Shown here one piece after another: positions 16,707 to 24,754 of a stretch of DNA of 44,275 bases (position 1 is the stretch's first letter; every line of letters starts with the position of its first letter). The notes under the pieces were generated by a model that saw only the letters and a program-made list of their open reading frames with translations, had not been told where the DNA came from and did not search any database. The DNA lies in the NCBI RefSeq assembly GCF_001267535.1, contig NZ_JRXE01000007.1, positions 1 through 44,275 on the forward strand. The letters are read 5' to 3'. Made by a program: the position numbers and the translations under genes. The stretch is from Winslowiella iniecta. Its GTDB lineage: Bacteria; Pseudomonadota; Gammaproteobacteria; Enterobacterales; Enterobacteriaceae.

Positions 16707-18221
16707 ATGACAGCACATCACACATCTTCGGCAGAAAGGAGTAAACCGGCCATTACCCCGGCTCCGTCGATACGACTGCTGTTCTCGGCATTACTGTTGG
16801 TGATGCTGCTGGCGGCGCTTGACCAGACGATTGTCTCCACCGCGTTGCCCACCATTGTGGGCGAACTTGGCGGACTGGAAAAGTTATCGTGGGTGGTCAC
16901 CGCCTACTTGCTCTCGTCGACCATTGCGGTGCCGCTGTATGGCAAATTTGGCGATCTGTTTGGCCGCAAACGGGTGCTGCAAATCGCGATCATTATTTTC
17001 CTGCTTGGCTCAGCCCTTTGCGGTCTGGCGCAAAATATGACGCAGTTGATCCTGATGCGCGCATTGCAGGGGTTAGGCGGCGGGGGATTAATGGTGGTGA
17101 CAATGGCGGCGATTGCGGATGTGGTGCCGCCCGCCGACCGTGGCCGTTATCAGGGCTTATTCGGCGGCGTGTTCGGGCTGGCAACGGTGGTCGGGCCGCT
17201 GATCGGCGGCTTTCTGGTTCAGCACTTTTCCTGGCACTGGATTTTCTTTATTAATTTACCGCTCGGCCTGATTGCGCTACTGGTCATCGGTGCGGTTTTC
17301 CAGCCGCAAGTGACTAAAATTAAGCATGAAATTGACTACCCTGGCGCAATTTATCTTGCCGGTGCTTTGACCTGCATCATCCTGTTTACCACCGAGGGAG
17401 GATCGGTATTACCATGGGATTCGGGCCAGCTATGGTGCATTCTGGCTTTTGGACTGGTTTGCCTTGGCGGCTTTATTTATGAAGAGCGACTGGCGGCAGA
17501 ACCGATTATCCCCTTACATCTTTTCCGTCAGCGCACCTTTGTGCTTGGCTGCCTGATAAGTTTTATTATTGGTATGGCGCTGCTGGGATCAGTGACGTTT
17601 TTACCGCTCTACTTACAGGTGGTTAAAGGCTCTACGCCGTCAGAAGCCGGCATACAGTTACTGCCGCTGATGGGCGGACTGTTAGTCACTTCGGTGATTA
17701 GCGGACGGATTATCAGCAAAACCGGCAAGTACCGACTGTTCCCGATTGCGGGGACGTTGCTGGCGTTAATCGCGATGCTGCTGTTGGGCACACTGAAAAA
17801 TACTGATGCGATGTCGCGGTTGTATCTGTATATCGCTCTGCTGGGCTGTGGATTAGGGCTGGTGATGCAGGTATTGGTGCTGGCGGCGCAAAACAGTGTG
17901 GAGCCGACAGAGATTGGTGTTGCCACGTCAAGTACTTCGCTGTTTCGTTCGATCGGTGGCTCAATTGGGGTCGCCGCATTTGGCGCGGTCTTTACCCATT
18001 CGCTACAAACGCGTTTGATGGCGCTGATACCAGAGGGCACTGCGTTACCACGGGCGATGGGCGCGGAAACGATTCGTCAGTTGCCTGCTGAGTTACGCGC
18101 TGATTATCTTGAGTCATTTGGCGGCGCGATCCATAGCGTATACCTGATTGCCGCAGGGGTAATGGCGGTCGCCTTTTTGTTGTCACTGCTGATTAAAAAC
18201 CAGCCGCTGCGTGCGCAGTGA
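16707..18221 (+). CDS. DHA2-type MFS multidrug exporter
   Basis: This 504-residue, 14-helix inner-membrane protein carries LAALDQTIVSTALPTIVGELGG in helix 1, GKFGDLFGRKRVL in loop 2-3, RALQGLGGGGLMV in helix 4 and GPLIGGFLVQHFSWHWIFFINLP in helix 5. These are the hallmarks of the EmrB/QacA drug:proton antiporter-2 family. No membrane-fusion partner (EmrA-like) is adjacent, so it probably exports to the periplasm on its own. It pairs with the divergent TetR gene. A strong hairpin follows the stop codon. Substrate is unknown. Confidence 0.88.
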   Translation: MTAHHTSSAERSKPAITPAPSIRLLFSALLLVMLLAALDQTIVSTALPTIVGELGGLEKLSWVVTAYLLSSTIAVPLYGKFGDLFGRKRVLQIAIIIFLLGSALCGLAQNMTQLILMRALQGLGGGGLMVVTMAAIADVVPPADRGRYQGLFGGVFGLATVVGPLIGGFLVQHFSWHWIFFINLPLGLIALLVIGAVFQPQVTKIKHEIDYPGAIYLAGALTCIILFTTEGGSVLPWDSGQLWCILAFGLVCLGGFIYEERLAAEPIIPLHLFRQRTFVLGCLISFIIGMALLGSVTFLPLYLQVVKGSTPSEAGIQLLPLMGGLLVTSVISGRIISKTGKYRLFPIAGTLLALIAMLLLGTLKNTDAMSRLYLYIALLGCGLGLVMQVLVLAAQNSVEPTEIGVATSSTSLFRSIGGSIGVAAFGAVFTHSLQTRLMALIPEGTALPRAMGAETIRQLPAELRADYLESFGGAIHSVYLIAAGVMAVAFLLSLLIKNQPLRAQ

Positions 18222-18245
18222 TCTCCGGGTGGTGAGCTGACAGGA

Positions 18246-18274
18246 CTGGCGAGCGGTGTATCACCGCTCGCCAG
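18246..18274. terminator. Bidirectional terminator hairpin
   Basis: A perfect 13-bp stem CTGGCGAGCGGTG / CACCGCTCGCCAG with a three-base loop, between converging genes (MFS pump and ahr). T-runs are absent, but stem stability is high. Confidence 0.7.
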
Positions 18275-18281
18275 CGGTAAC

Positions 18282-19298
18282 TCAGAAATCCGCTTTCAGG
18301 ACTACGCGGAAATTGGCTTTACCGTCACGTACATGATCCAGCGCTTCATTGATTTTCGACATCGGGAAGAACTCCACCTGCGGCGCGATATCGCGGCGAG
18401 ATGCCAGTTTCAGCAACGAACGCAACTGGCCTGGTGAACCGGTTGAAGAGCCGGTCACGGCTTTATCGCCGGTAATCAGATCAAATGCCTGTACCTGGAA
18501 CGGCTTCATCACTGCGCCGACGGTATGGAATTTACCTTTTGGTGCCAGCGCATCGAAGTAAGGTTTCCAGTCCAGATCAACCGCTACCGTGCTGAGAATC
18601 AGATCAAAGCGACCAGCCTGTTTCTTCAGTTCTTCGGCATCGCGGCTGTTAACCACTTCATCGGCACCCATATCGAGAATCGACTGCTTTTTGCTGGCTG
18701 TGGAGCTGAATGCCACCACTTCCGCGCCCAACGCATGCAGCAGTTTGATGGCAATATGGCCGAGGCCGCCAATTCCGATTACGCCCACGCGGCTGGTGGC
18801 AGTGATATTGCTCATCAGCAGCGGTTTAAACACGGTAATACCGCCGCACAGCAGCGGGCCTGCGCTGGCTGCATCCAGTTTTTCCGGCAGCGGGATAACC
18901 CATTGCCAGTCGGCACGCAATTTCTCGGCAAAACCACCGTGGTTCAGGATGGTCGGGGTGCTGCCCTGCTCGCAGTTAACCTGCTCACCGTTAATACAGG
19001 CATCACAGTGCTGGCAGCTTTTTGCCGTCCAGCCGATGCCGACACGCTGTCCGATGGACAAACCTTTCGACTTAGCGGCTTCGCCCAGCGCGGACACGCG
19101 ACCAATCACTTCATGGCCGGCAATGGTCGGGTAGCGGGAAATGCCCCATTCGTTATCAATCATCGACAGGTCAGAGTGGCAAACGCCACAATATTCGACT
19201 TCGACCTCAACTTCCTCTGCACTCAGCGCGCCCGCATCATACTCATATAATTCCAGAGCCTTGCCGGCTTCCATTGCTGCGTAGCTTTTAATTTTCAC
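18282..19298 (-). CDS. ahr: Zinc-dependent NADPH aldehyde reductase Ahr
   Basis: The 338-residue enzyme is closely alike to E. coli Ahr (YjgB), a broad aldehyde reductase of the cinnamyl-alcohol dehydrogenase group. Identical stretches include [31 protein letters not shown] and [16 protein letters not shown]. Catalytic zinc ligands are C40 and H62-E63; the structural zinc is held by C95, C98, C101 and C109. A Rossmann motif GIGGLGHIA binds the cofactor. It reduces aldehydes to alcohols in the cytoplasm for detoxification. It is a single gene on the minus strand, converging on the MFS pump. Confidence 0.93.
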   Translation of the reverse strand: MKIKSYAAMEAGKALELYEYDAGALSAEEVEVEVEYCGVCHSDLSMIDNEWGISRYPTIAGHEVIGRVSALGEAAKSKGLSIGQRVGIGWTAKSCQHCDACINGEQVNCEQGSTPTILNHGGFAEKLRADWQWVIPLPEKLDAASAGPLLCGGITVFKPLLMSNITATSRVGVIGIGGLGHIAIKLLHALGAEVVAFSSTASKKQSILDMGADEVVNSRDAEELKKQAGRFDLILSTVAVDLDWKPYFDALAPKGKFHTVGAVMKPFQVQAFDLITGDKAVTGSSTGSPGQLRSLLKLASRRDIAPQVEFFPMSKINEALDHVRDGKANFRVVLKADF

Positions 19299-19472
19299 AC
19301 TTCACCTCAGATTCAGTTTTTGGTTCAGCTAACAGTGTAGCGGCTTGCGCCGGGCTTAGAGTGTCCGGGATGGCTGTTTTTGCCCGAACAGGGGCTGACT
19401 GGTGCAATATCAGGCAGATTTGTTTTTTTACGTGCGGCAGTGCTGATTTTTCTAAATGGAATTTTTATTTTA

Positions 19473-19501
19473 TTGACATAAAAAACTGATATGTACATTT
19501 T
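19473..19501 (+). promoter_or_regulatory. Candidate sigma-70 promoter for the isomerase gene
   Basis: TTGACA (19473-19478) is a perfect -35. About 15-17 bp downstream lie the weak -10 choices TACATT (19494) or CATTTT (19496). ATGTACAT at this spot is an 8-bp palindrome that could be a regulator half-site. It is 45-70 bp ahead of ATG 19547. Confidence 0.45.
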
Positions 19502-19546
19502 ATTGTGATGTCACGGAGGTTACTGAAAGTGTTTAGAGGATAAAAA

Positions 19547-20326
19547 ATGACGAGTTATAGCTTATCTGTCTGTGCGGAAATGGTTTTTCTGGATTTGCCG
19601 TTTATCGAACGCGTTAAACGCATTAGCCAGCTGGGCTTTGGGGTTGAGATCTGGAACTGGGCCAATAAAGATATTGATGCGCTGGCGACGACCGGCGCGC
19701 GTTTTACCTCAATGACCGGCTATCTGTCCGGTAATCTTACTGATGACCGGCAGATTGCCGCGCTGCTCAGCAGTGCGCAGCAATCTCTGGCAGTGGCGCA
19801 GCGCCTTAACTGCCCGGCACTCAATCTGCACGGCACTGGTCTGGATGATAAGGGATTGCCGGTTGAGCCGGTCGAGGTGGTGAGCGGGGCGATGTGGTTA
19901 AAGGCCCGTCAGACGCTAAGCCAGCTGGCAGCAATGGGTGAAAAAGCCGGAAAAGTTTTTACCCTGGAAAATCTGAATACTGCGGTCGACCATCCCGGTA
20001 CGCCGTTTGCCAAAGCCAGTGACACGCTGGCGCTGGTGGAAGCGGTGAACAGTCCGGCACTGAAAATGAATCTCGATTTTTACCATGCGCAAATTGGTGA
20101 AGGGAATCTGATTGAATTGCTGAAGCGCAGCGCGTCGGCCATTGGCGAGATTCAGGTTGCGGATGTGCCGGGCCGTTATCAGCCGGGTACCGGCGAAATT
20201 AATTACCGTGCCATTGCCCGCGTGCTGAATGAGATCGATTACCGTGGCGTCGTGGCGCTGGAAGGCTGGGCGTTGGGTGACAGCGTTGAGGCGCTGGAGC
20301 AGTTTCGCGACTGCTTTAGCCTGTAA
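19547..20326 (+). CDS. Hydroxypyruvate isomerase-family TIM-barrel enzyme
   Basis: This 259-residue protein fits the xylose-isomerase-like TIM-barrel superfamily in its hydroxypyruvate-isomerase branch. The start SYSLSVCAEMVFLDLPFIERV is the family opening. Likely metal-binding acids lie in FTLENLN, MNLDFYHAQ and GVVALEGW, with a His in the second. Relatives interconvert hydroxypyruvate and tartronate semialdehyde or act on keto-sugars. It converges with a LacI, IolE-like and dehydrogenase group, so it probably works in the same sugar pathway, perhaps on an inosose or keto-sugar intermediate. GAGGATAAAAA precedes the ATG. Substrate assignment is uncertain. Confidence 0.75.
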   Translation: MTSYSLSVCAEMVFLDLPFIERVKRISQLGFGVEIWNWANKDIDALATTGARFTSMTGYLSGNLTDDRQIAALLSSAQQSLAVAQRLNCPALNLHGTGLDDKGLPVEPVEVVSGAMWLKARQTLSQLAAMGEKAGKVFTLENLNTAVDHPGTPFAKASDTLALVEAVNSPALKMNLDFYHAQIGEGNLIELLKRSASAIGEIQVADVPGRYQPGTGEINYRAIARVLNEIDYRGVVALEGWALGDSVEALEQFRDCFSL

Positions 20327-20333
20327 TCCATTT

Positions 20334-20351
20334 GCCCCGCCTGAGCGGGGC
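20334..20351. terminator. Bidirectional hairpin after the isomerase
   Basis: GCCCCGC (20334-20340), loop CTGA, GCGGGGC (20345-20351), between two converging stop codons. There is no T-run on the plus side. Confidence 0.6.
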
Positions 20352-20359
20352 GGTAAGCT

Positions 20360-21532
20360 TTAGCGAAACTCTACCCAACTGGCACCAGACTCCGCCGAGC
20401 GTACGCAGTTTTCCACCCAGCGCACGCCTTGCAGTCCGGCATGCACATCGGGATACCAGAAGTTTTCCAGCAATGCCCGATCGGCGCGATCGGTAGCGTC
20501 CATGGCAATGGCAAAACGGCGATAGAGATTCGACCAGGCTTCAAACAGACCTTCCGGGTGCCCGCCGCCAATGCGGTCCTCTTCCAGAGCGCGTGGCGTA
20601 AGATAACCCATGCCGCGTTCGATAATTCTTACCGGCTCACCCTGAACTTCGTAGCGTAGCTGATTCGGTTGCTCGTCCCACCATTCGAGACTGGCCTTCG
20701 AGCCAATTACCCGCACTTTCTGGCCGTGCATCGAACCGCAGTTCACTGCCGAACACCACATCGAGCCGACCGCGCCATTGTCATATTCCATTAACACATA
20801 AGCATTATCTTCCAGCGGCGCGCGTGATTTCACAAAACTCTGGCGGGTACACATCAGGCGCTTAATGGATAGTTCAGGCACCATGGTTTCAGCAATAAAC
20901 AGCGGATGGGTCGCCAGATCGCCCAGCACATAGCTTGGCCCGACATACTTCGGATCGACGCGCCATTTGGTGCTCGGATTATCCAGCTCCACCGCGTCGT
21001 TATGGAAGCCGTGTGAAAACGACATATTGATAATACGGATATCGCCGAGTAATCCTTCGGCGATCATGGCGCGTGCCTGGTGGATCAACTGATGTCCGGC
21101 ATAGCCGTAAGTGACGCCAATGATCTTATGGTTTATGCTACAAAGATCCGCAAGGATCTGCGCCTCTTCGCTGGTAAAGCACAGTGGCTTTTCACAGACC
21201 ACATGCAGCCCGGCCTCCAGTGCGGCGCGGCAAATCTCAAAATGGGTATTGTTGGGCGTGGCGATCGAGACCGCTTCAATACCGTCTTCCCGGTCGGCTT
21301 CGCCAGCAAACAATGCCTGATAACTGGCGTAACAGCGATTCTCATCGACGCCCAGCGCGCGGCCAAACGCTTTGCCGCGTTCGGCATCAACATCAAAAGC
21401 ACCGGCCATCAGGGTAAAAGTGCCGTCACGCTGCGCGGAAGAGCGATGGATATAGCCAATCTGGCTGGTGCCGCCGCCGCCGACCATGCCCCAGCGCAGT
21501 GAGCGGTCGAGAGGTTTTATGCCGTTAATCAT
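20360..21532 (-). CDS. Gfo/Idh/MocA-family NAD(P)-dependent sugar dehydrogenase
   Basis: The 390-residue protein has the N-terminal Rossmann motif GMVGGGGTSQIG (about 15-26) and the family signature CEKPLCF (about 113-119) with the cofactor-site Lys. A C-terminal alpha/beta domain includes GDLATHPLFIAE. Members oxidise or isomerise sugars and cyclitols such as myo-inositol. It lies 13 bases behind the IolE-like gene, so the two form an operon. The length and the Gly-rich start resemble the longer oxidoreductases found with IolE-like enzymes rather than canonical IolG. Substrate is unknown. Confidence 0.85.
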   Translation of the reverse strand: MINGIKPLDRSLRWGMVGGGGTSQIGYIHRSSAQRDGTFTLMAGAFDVDAERGKAFGRALGVDENRCYASYQALFAGEADREDGIEAVSIATPNNTHFEICRAALEAGLHVVCEKPLCFTSEEAQILADLCSINHKIIGVTYGYAGHQLIHQARAMIAEGLLGDIRIINMSFSHGFHNDAVELDNPSTKWRVDPKYVGPSYVLGDLATHPLFIAETMVPELSIKRLMCTRQSFVKSRAPLEDNAYVLMEYDNGAVGSMWCSAVNCGSMHGQKVRVIGSKASLEWWDEQPNQLRYEVQGEPVRIIERGMGYLTPRALEEDRIGGGHPEGLFEAWSNLYRRFAIAMDATDRADRALLENFWYPDVHAGLQGVRWVENCVRSAESGASWVEFR

Positions 21533-21545
21533 CTCGTTTCTCCTG

Positions 21546-22466
21546 TCAGAAGCCGACGGAATGCAGATAGTTCAGGCTGGCCGTCACGTCACGCAGGCTG
21601 CCCTCAACGTTGCGCGGATCGCGCTCTTGTTCGATGGTGATCCAGCCCTGGTAATGGCGTTCGGCGAGGAAAGCGCGTATCGCCGGATAGTCGATGGCAC
21701 CCTTGCCCAGTGGACACATCACGCCTTCAGCACAGGCGGTAAAGAAGTCCAGCTCGCGCTTCAGGCCGGAGGCAAAGACCTGCTGATTGACATCCTTAAA
21801 GTGCAGATAGTCGATGCGTGAGAAGTATTTTTCCAGCCACGTCAGCGGGTCCATACCGGCGTAGTAAAGGTGCCCGGTGTCGAGGCAAAGCCCGGCGATA
21901 TTGTGCGGGATATCCGCCACCAGTTTTTCCAGTTCATCGGCGAATTCGATACAGCCGCCGGCATGAGGATGAATCACCGGGCGCACGCCATACTGCTGAG
22001 CAATTTCACTGATAGTGGTGATGTGTTGCATCATGCGCTGCCAGTCGCTTTCGCTTAGTCGTGGCGCTTTATCATACTGACCGGCCAGTCGGGCGCGATC
22101 GGCATTACCAAAATCGATAATCACCAGATAGGGTGCAGGCGCGTTATCGCCGTGGGTTTTCTCGGCGGTTGGCACTTCTGACAGGGTGCGACAAATGTTA
22201 TGCGTCAGCGTAATCATATTGTCGAAGTTGGCTTTACTGACCAGATCGTCAAAGATGGTGCCAGCAACCAGCGATAAACCGTGCTGATTCAGCGCCGCCG
22301 TGAGCTGTTTGCTGTCGGTCGGTAAATAGCGCCACGGACCTAATTCAATACTGCGATAACCCGCCTGCGCAGCCTCTTGCAGTACTTTTTCCCAGGGTGG
22401 CAAAAAGGGGTTTTTCGGGTCATCGACTCCCCAGCTGCACGGGGCATTAGCAATATGTAGGGTCAT
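21546..22466 (-). CDS. IolE-like sugar-phosphate isomerase/epimerase (TIM barrel)
   Basis: The opening IANAPCSWGVDD, followed by AGYRSIELGPWRYLP, is characteristic of the IolE/MocC group of xylose-isomerase-like TIM barrels. Probable metal ligands occur in PVIHPHAGGCIEF, LCLDTGHLYYAG, LHFKDV and WITIEQE. IolE dehydrates 2-keto-myo-inositol; MocC takes part in rhizopine use. The start is ATG 22466 (MTLHIANAP) because GGAAA lies about nine bases upstream, though ATGs at 22481 and 22478 are in frame. It is the first gene of the operon with the Gfo/Idh/MocA dehydrogenase and lies downstream of the LacI gene. Confidence 0.8.
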   Translation of the reverse strand: MTLHIANAPCSWGVDDPKNPFLPPWEKVLQEAAQAGYRSIELGPWRYLPTDSKQLTAALNQHGLSLVAGTIFDDLVSKANFDNMITLTHNICRTLSEVPTAEKTHGDNAPAPYLVIIDFGNADRARLAGQYDKAPRLSESDWQRMMQHITTISEIAQQYGVRPVIHPHAGGCIEFADELEKLVADIPHNIAGLCLDTGHLYYAGMDPLTWLEKYFSRIDYLHFKDVNQQVFASGLKRELDFFTACAEGVMCPLGKGAIDYPAIRAFLAERHYQGWITIEQERDPRNVEGSLRDVTASLNYLHSVGF

Positions 22467-22594
22467 AGCTTTTTCCATCATTAACAGGTTTAAAGGATCT
22501 GCGGCGCTGTGAATCGATCGCGGATCGTCACAGGATGTTGACGAGAGTATTAAACAGATGTTCCAAAACCATCAATGGTGGAATCTTTATTTTA

Positions 22595-22645
22595 TGATAG
22601 CGATCAAATTATTTGTGATAGTTTAAAATGATAGAAATCTATCAT
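22595..22645. promoter_or_regulatory. Palindromic operator sites upstream of the IolE-like operon
   Basis: Two palindromes lie about 36 bp apart: TGAT-AGCG-ATCA (22595-22606) and ATGATAG-AAAT-CTATCAT (22628-22645). A TGTGATAG half-site lies between them. Both share the TGATAG core. They sit in the gap between the LacI gene and the operon it precedes, where a LacI-type dimer would be expected to bind. Assignment to this regulator is inferred. Confidence 0.55.
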
Positions 22646-22699
22646 TTAGGGGCGCAATCCGCATAAAGTGAGTTATGGCACGTGCTGTGCGAGGGGGCT

Positions 22700-22728
22700 A
22701 CAGCATACGTGGGGCCTGTGTATGCTGT
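22700..22728 (-). terminator. Hairpin after the LacI gene
   Basis: ACAGCATAC (22700-22708) and GTATGCTGT (22720-22728) form a 9-bp stem, just past the regulator stop codon in the minus direction. A second short stem (GAAAAC/GTTTTC, about 22732-22747) overlaps the stop. No clear T-run follows. Confidence 0.4.
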
Positions 22729-22736
22729 CGTGAAAA

Positions 22737-23768
22737 CTAGCAGTTTTCGGCGGTAAGCAGTTCGAAAGGACAGGTATGATTGATAAAGCCGCTGTTTTTC
22801 TCCAGCACACTTTGTCTGAAAGCAGCGATCACTGCAGCGGAGAGCTCTGTCAGTCGGTGCGCGACAATCAGCTCAACCGTGCCATTAATCAACGCCAGGT
22901 CACTGTTATCAAATGGACCATGAGAAATCAGGGTGATGGCTTCCCGTCGGCCATGTTCCTCTATCGCGTTGATCACCCCTTCTACGCCGCCGCAGGGTGC
23001 GTAGATGACCGAAAGATCCTGATGCTGTTGCAACAATTGCGTTGTAGCCAGATAGCCACCCGCAATATTTTCATAGCTCTTAACCGGTTCGAGGATCTGG
23101 TGGCCGACCAGTCGTTCACGTAAATAGGAGCGGAAACTGATTTCGCAGGTTTCCTGACAAAGAAACTGATTATCGCCGATGATAATCCCAATTTTACCGC
23201 TTTTACGCTGAAGCCTTTCCACTGCCCAGGCGGCGGTTCTGCCCGCTTTACGATTATCCAGCCCGATATAACCTGCGTGACCACAGGGTGAGAGATCGGA
23301 TAACAGCGCAAACACTTTCACGCCCTGGCGAGTGACTTCCTCAACCGCATGGCGAATTAGCGCATTATCCAGCGCAACCAGCCCGATAACATCGACCCGG
23401 GTTGCCAGTTCGCGGATGCGTGCGGCGGTGGCTTCAATGGCGTTGATCGCATGAAAGTAAAATTCCGGCGGGCTATCGTCATGATGCCAGGGAGCCGCTT
23501 GCTGCATCAGCTGCTGGCAAAACTGCTGATAGAAGGAGTAATCCTTTGGCAGCAGAATAAACCCCATTTTAACCGTCTGGCCTGCCCTCACCGGCTGAGA
23601 AGCCGGGGGCTGACCTTGCGGGAAGCGGTAGCCTAAACCTGTGGCTGCCGCGATGACTTTTGCTTCCGTTTCCTGACGAACTGGCGCGCGTCGGTTTAGC
23701 ACCCGGTCAACGGTGGCCACACCCACGCCCGCCTGTTGCGCAATATCCTTGATCGTTATATTTCTCAT
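22737..23768 (-). CDS. LacI-family transcriptional regulator with sugar-binding domain
   Basis: The 343-residue protein begins with the LacI helix-turn-helix ITIKDIAQQAGVGVATVDRVLNRR (residues 4-27). The rest is a periplasmic-binding-protein-like sensor domain (MGFILLPKDYSFYQQF, then IGLDNRKAGRTAAW and IYAPCGGVEGVINAI). The VATVDRVLN variant is common among regulators of inositol or ribose-type sugars. The adjacent downstream genes encode an IolE-like enzyme and a dehydrogenase, which it probably controls. A palindrome, TTATCA-N4-TGATAA, lies 35 bases ahead of its own start and may mediate autoregulation. Confidence 0.87.
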   Translation of the reverse strand: MRNITIKDIAQQAGVGVATVDRVLNRRAPVRQETEAKVIAAATGLGYRFPQGQPPASQPVRAGQTVKMGFILLPKDYSFYQQFCQQLMQQAAPWHHDDSPPEFYFHAINAIEATAARIRELATRVDVIGLVALDNALIRHAVEEVTRQGVKVFALLSDLSPCGHAGYIGLDNRKAGRTAAWAVERLQRKSGKIGIIIGDNQFLCQETCEISFRSYLRERLVGHQILEPVKSYENIAGGYLATTQLLQQHQDLSVIYAPCGGVEGVINAIEEHGRREAITLISHGPFDNSDLALINGTVELIVAHRLTELSAAVIAAFRQSVLEKNSGFINHTCPFELLTAENC

Positions 23769-23802
23769 CTGATATCAACTTTGCTATCAACCTGATGAAA
23801 AT

Positions 23803-23818
23803 TTATCACGTATGATAA
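23803..23818. promoter_or_regulatory. Palindrome upstream of the LacI gene
   Basis: TTATCA-CGTA-TGATAA, two perfect 6-bp arms, in the short gap between the regulator start and the end of the next gene. The TATCA elements echo those at 22595-22645 but in the opposite arrangement, so a shared binder is only a guess. Confidence 0.4.
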
Positions 23819-23822
23819 GCAG

Positions 23823-24569
23823 TTAAAATATTTTGTTCCTTGGCGGGAGCTTAGGGGAGCGATCTTCCACAGTAACACCGGCTAGCTCTGTATATTTCAG
23901 TTTAACCGGAGATTCCGCACAGCTATCATTAATCTGATGTACCTGATTCTCTATAATTTGATGCAGAATATTAAGTTGCTGTTGATAGTAAGCATTAATA
24001 TGGTTGGCAACTTTATTAATTGTTTCCTTTTGTGCTGCTGGCTTGTTATTTTCAGTAAGAAGATTAACGTATAAGCTCTTTTCCTTGCTGATACCTGTTT
24101 TTTCTGCTGAGTTTTCGTGATTTAACACTTGTTTTCTATACGTTTTGACAGGGATTTCATCGTACAGGTTTTCAAAATAATCAATTGCGTTTAATTGTGT
24201 GGCTATATTATTTCTTAAGGATATTTCACTTTCGGTGAATAGTCGTGGGGTATCATAGTTTATTTCATTGCCATGACGAATTATTGCAGCAACCGTCGCG
24301 GGTTTTTTATCAGCAAAATCTGGCTCATGATACAAGGATTCTTGATTCGTTTTCACCGCCGTTTCTGCGATGGGTAATAAAGTGATTTTTATATAACTAT
24401 ATGAATTTTTGATTGTTGCTGAGTTTTCCAGGGTGGGTTTCGCGGAAGGAAGTTGCAAAGGGCTTTGGCGAACCGATCTGAGATTTCTGATAAAAGATTT
24501 TACTTCTCTCGCTAATTTATCTATCGCATTAAACGTAGTTGCATTGAGTGAGTTAATCATAGTGATCAT
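23823..24569 (-). CDS. Unrecognised 248-residue protein with proline-rich C-terminus
   Basis: I do not recognise this family. ATG 24569 is chosen because AGGAGG lies about seven bases upstream; an earlier in-frame start at 24614 lacks one. The first 20 residues (MITMINSLNATTFNAIDKLA) are rich in Asn, Ser and Thr, and there is no signal peptide or membrane helix. The rest is polar and probably largely helical. The end, RSPKLPPRNKIF, has a PxxP-like run reminiscent of SH3-ligand peptides in effectors. The gene is markedly AT-rich compared with its neighbours, which suggests transfer. It is divergent from the large toxin-like gene at 24755 across a short gap, so it could be an accessory, an immunity factor or a second effector. 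None of these roles is proven. Confidence 0.65.
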   Translation of the reverse strand: MITMINSLNATTFNAIDKLAREVKSFIRNLRSVRQSPLQLPSAKPTLENSATIKNSYSYIKITLLPIAETAVKTNQESLYHEPDFADKKPATVAAIIRHGNEINYDTPRLFTESEISLRNNIATQLNAIDYFENLYDEIPVKTYRKQVLNHENSAEKTGISKEKSLYVNLLTENNKPAAQKETINKVANHINAYYQQQLNILHQIIENQVHQINDSCAESPVKLKYTELAGVTVEDRSPKLPPRNKIF

Positions 24570-24754
24570 GTTAATTCCTCCTGAGATTATAAAATACCCG
24601 GTCTGAAACTTCATGAGTGAACTATTTTAAATTCCCGACGCAATATAAATACACTTGAATTTTTTAGATGAGCTTTATTTGGAAGTGAGCGCTAATCATT
24701 CTAATGCAAAATAAAATAATTATCAGTCTTAGCTGTCGATAAAAAGGGTGTCAG

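Noticed and set aside
18525-19250. Long plus-strand frame opposite ahr
   Set aside because: It mirrors the well-supported ahr gene and has no ribosome site; its length comes from GC-rich codon structure of the real gene.
24615-24754. Possible Hrp-box promoter between the small gene and the toxin-like gene
   Set aside because: GGAACC and CCACNNA halves at the right spacing were looked for and not found on either strand.
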